Source: a virus. From it: 34,785 nucleotides of DNA. The position numbers and the translations under genes are program-made. This document shows positions 30,463 through 34,785 of this stretch, one piece after another; position 1 is the stretch's first letter; the number at the start of each line of letters is the position of its first letter. The stretch spans positions 1 to 34,785 of the IMG/VR virus record IMGVR_UViG_3300043466_002550; one strand, given 5' to 3'. The notes beneath the pieces are model-generated. The model saw only the letters and a program-made list of their open reading frames with translations. It was not told the DNA's origin and ran no database searches.

Positions 30463-33400
30463 ATGGGTCAATTAACAAATCAATATGTAAGCAGTTCTTA
30501 TCAGGGTCTTTTAAAGATGACTGATAGCACACAAGGTCTAACCAATACATTACAGACAATACAAACAGGTGATGGTGATAATAGTCCATTACAAATGTCA
30601 TTTACTGAGGTGAACATATCAGGTTCATTCTTTATAAACAACGTTCCAATCACAAACGGAACTAATGGTACGTCAGGTACCTCAGGTGTTGCAGGTTCGT
30701 CAGGTACGAGTGGCAGTTCAGGTTCTAACGGTTCAAGTGGAACGAGTGGTCAATCAGGTTCCTCAGGTTCAGCAGGTAGTGACGGTTCATCAGGAACAAG
30801 TGGTACGTCAGGTTCTAATGGCTCGTCAGGTACAAGTGGAGTTGACGGTTCGTCAGGAACCTCAGGTTCTAATGGTAGTGATGGAAGTAGTGGAACATCA
30901 GGTGTTGCAGGTTCGTCAGGTACGAGTGGTACATCATTTGAAAGTCCATATACAGGAGATATAATTGTTACAGGTTCAATAGATATTACAGGACAATTCT
31001 TAGTGAATGGTGTTCCTGTTACAGGTTCAGGTGGCGGTGGAGATAGAAATGGTTTAATCACAACAGGTTCGGTTACAGACACACAACAAATTACAGGTAG
31101 TTTAATATTAGGTAATACAGTTATATCAGGTTCATTAGTTGGTAATACAATTAATCGTGGTTTTATTAAAATTACAAGTGAAGCGGCAGTAAGTGGAACA
31201 CTACAATTAAATGTAACATCATCAAATGCAGTTTCACAATCTAATTTATTATTTGTACCTGCAGCACCGAGTGCAGTAGTTGCATCACAATTAACAGGTT
31301 CAATTGTTATATCAGGTAGTAATAATATTTTATTTCAGACAGCAAGAACACAATCTCCAACACAAACAGCAAATGGAATTTATGGTTATATAGGTGGTAG
31401 TAACAATATTATTTCAACAATACCTTTATTTACTACTGCGTCACTTACTCAGCGACCTGTTATGAATAATAACCAATTAAATGGTTTATTATCAATAGGA
31501 TTAATTACATCAAGTTTAAATAGCAGTACAAATAATAACGTAATTTATGGTGGAGTAACATTAGCATCACAATCAGGTTCATTTGCTTATCAAAATAATT
31601 TTAATAACTCACAAGTAACATTAAATCAAAATACTAATCCACTTACAGGTAGTGGAACAGCAGGTAATACATTTATTAGTCAAAACAATTTTGGTGGTGG
31701 TATAACATTAAACGCTGTTAGTTCATCAATACAAGCAACAGGCAATATAACATTTGGTGGTGGAACATTTGTAACAAACTCATATTTTCAAACAGGTTCA
31801 AACAGTTTTGTAAATATACAAGCAAACATATTAGGTGGTAGTAATAACCACGTTCAATTTGGTGGTAACCCTCAAACAAACATCGCAAGGAGTTTTTCTA
31901 CAAACATATTAGGTGGTACTAATAATATTGTTAATATGGACGCAACAGGTTCTAATACTAATATGTTTAGCACACTTATATACGGTCAATCACTTTCAAT
32001 TAATCCAAAAGAACAAATTGACGGTATGGCTGTTTTAGGTAAGTATAACAAACCAGTTACAGGTAGTACAATATTTGTTGTTGGTAATGGTACAGGTACA
32101 GGTGATAGAAGAAACGCAATTGAGGTAACGACTAATAATCAAACATTAATTTCAGGTTCGGTTAATATATCAGGTTCATTACAAGTTAATGGACTAACAC
32201 CACTAATAGGAACAGCAGGACTTATAACAACAGGTTCTTATAACGGACTACAATCAATGAGTAGTTCATTATTAGTTGCTAATACATCTAATGCAGGACA
32301 CCCTTATTTATTACAAGCACAAGCGTTTGATTTTACTAATAACGCTTTATCAGTTACAGGTAGAACAAATATTACAGGTTCATTAATTGTTAATGGTACA
32401 ACAATAACAGCAGTAGATAGAAACGGATTAATAACAACAGGTTCAGCTGGACAAACACAAAATATTACAGGTTCATTAATTGTTAGTAGTAGTGCCGTTA
32501 CAATAATAGCAGGACCAGGTAACCCTACTAATACTCTTGATATTCAGTCAGGTTCAATGCGAATGTCTGACATATCAGGTTCTATTAGAATTGCAACTGC
32601 AAACAACCAACCTCAATTATTTTTTAATCCGACAAGGAAAGTTGGTTTCTTCTTAGGTCAATCAAATATGGACCAAGTCAATACACAATTTGGTATTACC
32701 GATGATAGCACTGACAACTACACAATGGGTGGTAACTTTAATAACTTCAGGACAGGTTCAAATAACTTGATGTTAGGTGTTCAATCCATTAGTATAAGGT
32801 CAGGTTCTAATAACATAATTTTAGCACGTGACACAAATTACAATACAGGTTCAAATAACTTGATGTTAGGTAGAGGACCATTAGGTGTAAATGAATGTCA
32901 AGAATATTTCAATTTACAATTACCTAATGGCGGTACACCTATTATGTTTAAGAGTGGTAGTGCTGCATTAACTTTAAATAGTAATACAACAATATCAGGT
33001 TCACTAAATGTAACAGATAAAATAAACAATCTAAAAATATGGACGGGTAGTTTAAATAGTAATAGTATTGGTATTGGTAATAGTACATTAAACTCTCAAA
33101 CAGGTTCATCATTAAATAATATTGCAATTGGTGGTGGTGCTTTACAAACAAATGTAACTGGTTCTGGAATAGTTGCGATTGGTGATAGTGCTTTAAGAGA
33201 TAGTGTAGCAGGATTTAACTTAGCGTTAGGTTCGTCCGCTTTACAAGCAAACACAACAGGTCAGTACAATATTGGTATAGGTCAATCATCAGGTCAAGCA
33301 AATACAATAGGAGAAAAGAACATATCAATTGGTTGGAATAGTTTTGTTAATAATACAACAGGTTCAACCAATACAGCAATAGGCGCACAATCATTACAGA

Positions 33401-34080
33401 ATAACATTAGTGGTTCAGGTAATGTTGCAATAGGAAATAGTGCAGGTTATTACTCAACAAGTTCAAATGAATTTTTTGTTGGTAATGATAATTATGGTGG
33501 TGTTAATACTGAAAGAAGTGGTTCATTATTTTGGGGTCAATTTAATAGTACAACTGCAAACCAAACATTACAGATTAACGCACAAACATCTGTTAGAAAT
33601 AATTTAGTTGTAAGTGGTTCATTAACAGTAGGTGGTAATTTACAATTTAATGTTGGTGATTTTTACTCAACTCAAACACAAACATTAGCAGCAGGTGTTT
33701 CAGGTAGTGTAACTTATAACAATACAGGTACATCTTTTGGTGTTACATTAGCGTCAAGTTCACAATTAACAATAGCAAACGCAGGTGTTTATTCAATTAC
33801 ATTCTCAGCACAAATTAAAGGTGATGGTGGACAAGACACCGTTTATATGTGGTTAAAGAAAAACGGTACAAATGTAGCAGACACCGCAACTAAATTAGTT
33901 GCTAAAAATAACGAAGAAGATGTTATGACAGTAGAGTATATCGTTCAAGCTGCAGCAAGTGACTATTATGAAATTGCGTGGCAGAACTTAAATGGTGATG
34001 GTGATTTATTATATGAAGCAGCGTCAGGAAATATACCAGCAATACCATCAATAATAACAAGTGTAAAACAAGTTAGATAG
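30463..34080 (+). CDS. Tail fibre with collagen-like stalk and C1q-like tip (1205 aa)
   Basis: Receptor-binding tail fibre candidate. Residues 1-65 form an N-terminal attachment region. Residues 66-157 are about 31 uninterrupted Gly-x-y triplets rich in Ser, Thr and Asn (GTSG, GSSG, GSNG), a collagen-like triple helix. Residues about 165-865 are repetitive beta structure with 'GSLxVNGTxI' and 'NNIIxGGSNN' units. Residues about 868-1010 carry YadA-head-like repeats (NIAIGGGALQ, VAIGDSALR, NISIGWNSF, NTAIGAQSL, NVAIGNSAG), typical of trimeric adhesins. Residues about 1070-1205 resemble a C1q/TNF-like jelly roll (AGVYSITFSAQIKGDGG, VYMWLKKNGTNV). No S74 chaperone peptidase is visible. Ends with TAG overlapping the next GTG. 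Confidence 0.85.
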   Translation: MGQLTNQYVSSSYQGLLKMTDSTQGLTNTLQTIQTGDGDNSPLQMSFTEVNISGSFFINNVPITNGTNGTSGTSGVAGSSGTSGSSGSNGSSGTSGQSGSSGSAGSDGSSGTSGTSGSNGSSGTSGVDGSSGTSGSNGSDGSSGTSGVAGSSGTSGTSFESPYTGDIIVTGSIDITGQFLVNGVPVTGSGGGGDRNGLITTGSVTDTQQITGSLILGNTVISGSLVGNTINRGFIKITSEAAVSGTLQLNVTSSNAVSQSNLLFVPAAPSAVVASQLTGSIVISGSNNILFQTARTQSPTQTANGIYGYIGGSNNIISTIPLFTTASLTQRPVMNNNQLNGLLSIGLITSSLNSSTNNNVIYGGVTLASQSGSFAYQNNFNNSQVTLNQNTNPLTGSGTAGNTFISQNNFGGGITLNAVSSSIQATGNITFGGGTFVTNSYFQTGSNSFVNIQANILGGSNNHVQFGGNPQTNIARSFSTNILGGTNNIVNMDATGSNTNMFSTLIYGQSLSINPKEQIDGMAVLGKYNKPVTGSTIFVVGNGTGTGDRRNAIEVTTNNQTLISGSVNISGSLQVNGLTPLIGTAGLITTGSYNGLQSMSSSLLVANTSNAGHPYLLQAQAFDFTNNALSVTGRTNITGSLIVNGTTITAVDRNGLITTGSAGQTQNITGSLIVSSSAVTIIAGPGNPTNTLDIQSGSMRMSDISGSIRIATANNQPQLFFNPTRKVGFFLGQSNMDQVNTQFGITDDSTDNYTMGGNFNNFRTGSNNLMLGVQSISIRSGSNNIILARDTNYNTGSNNLMLGRGPLGVNECQEYFNLQLPNGGTPIMFKSGSAALTLNSNTTISGSLNVTDKINNLKIWTGSLNSNSIGIGNSTLNSQTGSSLNNIAIGGGALQTNVTGSGIVAIGDSALRDSVAGFNLALGSSALQANTTGQYNIGIGQSSGQANTIGEKNISIGWNSFVNNTTGSTNTAIGAQSLQNNISGSGNVAIGNSAGYYSTSSNEFFVGNDNYGGVNTERSGSLFWGQFNSTTANQTLQINAQTSVRNNLVVSGSLTVGGNLQFNVGDFYSTQTQTLAAGVSGSVTYNNTGTSFGVTLASSSQLTIANAGVYSITFSAQIKGDGGQDTVYMWLKKNGTNVADTATKLVAKNNEEDVMTVEYIVQAAASDYYEIAWQNLNGDGDLLYEAASGNIPAIPSIITSVKQVR
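30658..30936 (+). repeat. Collagen-like Gly-x-y coding repeat
   Basis: Repeated GGTTCGTCAGGTACG/TCAGGTACC-like nonamers encode the Gly-Ser/Thr-rich triplets of the fibre stalk. The units use varied codons but share longer blocks such as GTTGCAGGTTCGTCAGGTACGAGTGG at both ends (30688 and 30903 areas), so unequal recombination could change stalk length. Confidence 0.8.
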
Positions 34081-34718
34081 TGGATATAGAAACTATAACA
34101 ACAATAATGGATGAAGTACTGAAAGGAGTATTGGACCTTAATGAATATCCTTATGGTCGTGAAGGAAAGTTTGGTAACAAGGTTGCTACAGGTTCTTTAC
34201 GTGCGTCTATTATGGTAGAACCTACATCACGTAAAGGTGTTATTAGTTTCCAAATCTTCGCTAATGATTATTTCCAATGGGTACAATCAGGTCGTGCAGC
34301 AGAAATGAAGGGTGTTCCAATTGATGCGATATTAGATTGGATGAATGCAAGAGGAATATTTGCAACAGATAAACAGAATAATAAATTTGATGCACTACAA
34401 TCTCAAGTTTCTACTGCGTATATTATAAACAAATCAAGATTAAAGAAAGGTAAGAAAGCGTTACCGATGAAAGTATTGCTTGATTGGATAAAAGAAAAGA
34501 ATGTAAAGTTCAACATTGACTTACAAAAAGGTATGGCGTTCGCTATACAAAAAAACATAATCAAGTTTGGTATTGCACCAGCAGATATAGAAGATAAATT
34601 TTATGATAAATTAGAAAGTAGTCCAGTGTTTATGGATGCGTTAGAACAATATACGTTCCAACAATTTGAAGCAATGGTTGAAAATATTTTTATCAGCACT
34701 AAAAAAGAAACAATATGA
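34080..34718 (+). CDS. Head-tail joining / tail completion protein, HK97 gp10-like (212 aa)
   Basis: Starts with GTG 34080, overlapping the fibre stop (TAGTG); an ATG at 34107 is a possible internal start. The segment 'VATGSLRASIMVEPTS...ISFQIFANDYFQWVQSGRAAEMKGVPIDAILDWMNARGI' (about residues 35-97) fits the gp10-type pattern 'tGnLrrSi...v.f....Y...ve.Gr.pg..pP...i..Wi..kGi', and 'FAIQKNIIKFGIAP' fits its C-terminal helix. These proteins link the neck and tail tube. The gene crosses the assembly junction, since its last 60 nt recur as 1-60, and it is coupled to the following baseplate gene. Confidence 0.72.
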   Translation: MDIETITTIMDEVLKGVLDLNEYPYGREGKFGNKVATGSLRASIMVEPTSRKGVISFQIFANDYFQWVQSGRAAEMKGVPIDAILDWMNARGIFATDKQNNKFDALQSQVSTAYIINKSRLKKGKKALPMKVLLDWIKEKNVKFNIDLQKGMAFAIQKNIIKFGIAPADIEDKFYDKLESSPVFMDALEQYTFQQFEAMVENIFISTKKETI

Positions 34719-34785
34719 GTTTTGGATATTCAGGAATAGTAGCAGGTAGCGCAATCAATAGCTACACACAAGCGAGAAGGTCAGC
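34659..34785. repeat. Terminal direct repeat, right copy (circular closure)
   Basis: Exact second copy of bases 1-127. Removing one copy gives a circular genome of about 34,658 bp. Genes touching this segment (34080-34718 and the one starting at 34715) are the same genes seen at the left end. Confidence 0.95.
34715..34785 (+). CDS. 5' start of the 520-aa baseplate gene (duplicate of 57-127)
   Basis: First 23 codons of the gene annotated in full at 57-1619, repeated only because the contig ends overlap. Confidence 0.9.
   Translation, partial: MSFGYSGIVAGSAINSYTQARRS

Noticed and set aside
30658-30936. Possible CRISPR-like or direct-repeat array
   Set aside because: The periodicity is 9 bases, in frame with Gly-x-y codons, and there are no constant repeats separated by unique spacers.
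30665-31082. Alternative frames on both strands over the collagen-like repeat
   Set aside because: They are periodic by-products of the Gly-x-y coding repeat, without start context or protein-like composition.

Overview
The window is the complete genome of a small tailed phage, opened at an arbitrary point inside a gene. The first 127 bases recur exactly as the last 127 (1-127 = 34659-34785), so the molecule closes into a circle of about 34,658 bp. An exact 127-base overlap is what a large-k assembler leaves on a circular or terminally redundant molecule. The DNA is AT-rich (about one third G+C in hand-counted lines). Genes are tightly packed, mostly lack Shine-Dalgarno sequences and start in A/T-rich contexts such as AATATG. 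One minus-strand promoter has the Bacteroidetes form (TTTG, 18 nt, TATATTTG), and many structural proteins are of types I associate with phages of Bacteroidetes. The host is therefore probably a bacterium of the phylum Bacteroidetes (inference). A tape measure protein and a tail tube candidate without any sheath indicate a long, non-contractile tail (siphovirus type).

Layout. Plus-strand genes run from 22899 across the closure point to 17789. (a) 22899-26053: small genes, an OB-like protein, a PD-(D/E)XK nuclease-like protein, a zinc-finger/HTH protein and a sigma-factor-like protein. (b) 26053-28569: packaging (small and large terminase, with a glycosyltransferase gene between them). (c) 28580-34718: a frameshifted tail-chaperone-like gene, a protein with a duplicated tail-completion-like domain, a large collagen-like tail fibre and a tail-joining protein. 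(d) 57-10703: baseplate/tail-tip proteins, a Thr-Pro-linked modular protein and the tape measure. (e) 10705-17789: small basic protein, fusion-type head protease, scaffold, major capsid protein, tail tube, portal, head-tail adaptor and small membrane proteins.

Minus-strand genes occupy 22372 down to 17915 in two groups. The distal group (22372-19848) is ten overlapping small genes of unknown function and ends in tandem terminators. The proximal group is an HNH endonuclease, then a GNAT acetyltransferase and two small genes behind a host-type promoter, ending in a terminator at 17848-17879 that faces the plus-strand late genes. These minus-strand genes are probably the early, host-interaction region.

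The divergent gap 22373-22898 contains a roughly 310-nt, comparatively GC-rich block with several hairpins and no convincing gene, a candidate structured RNA or origin. No DNA polymerase, helicase, primase, integrase, repressor or recognisable endolysin was found. The phage probably relies on host replication, and its lysis enzyme is unidentified. The most interesting items are the structured block, the T9 frameshift site, a possible promoter-to-terminator small RNA (24108-24192), a recurring TATATTTA element just upstream of late genes, and the fused head-maturation protease.
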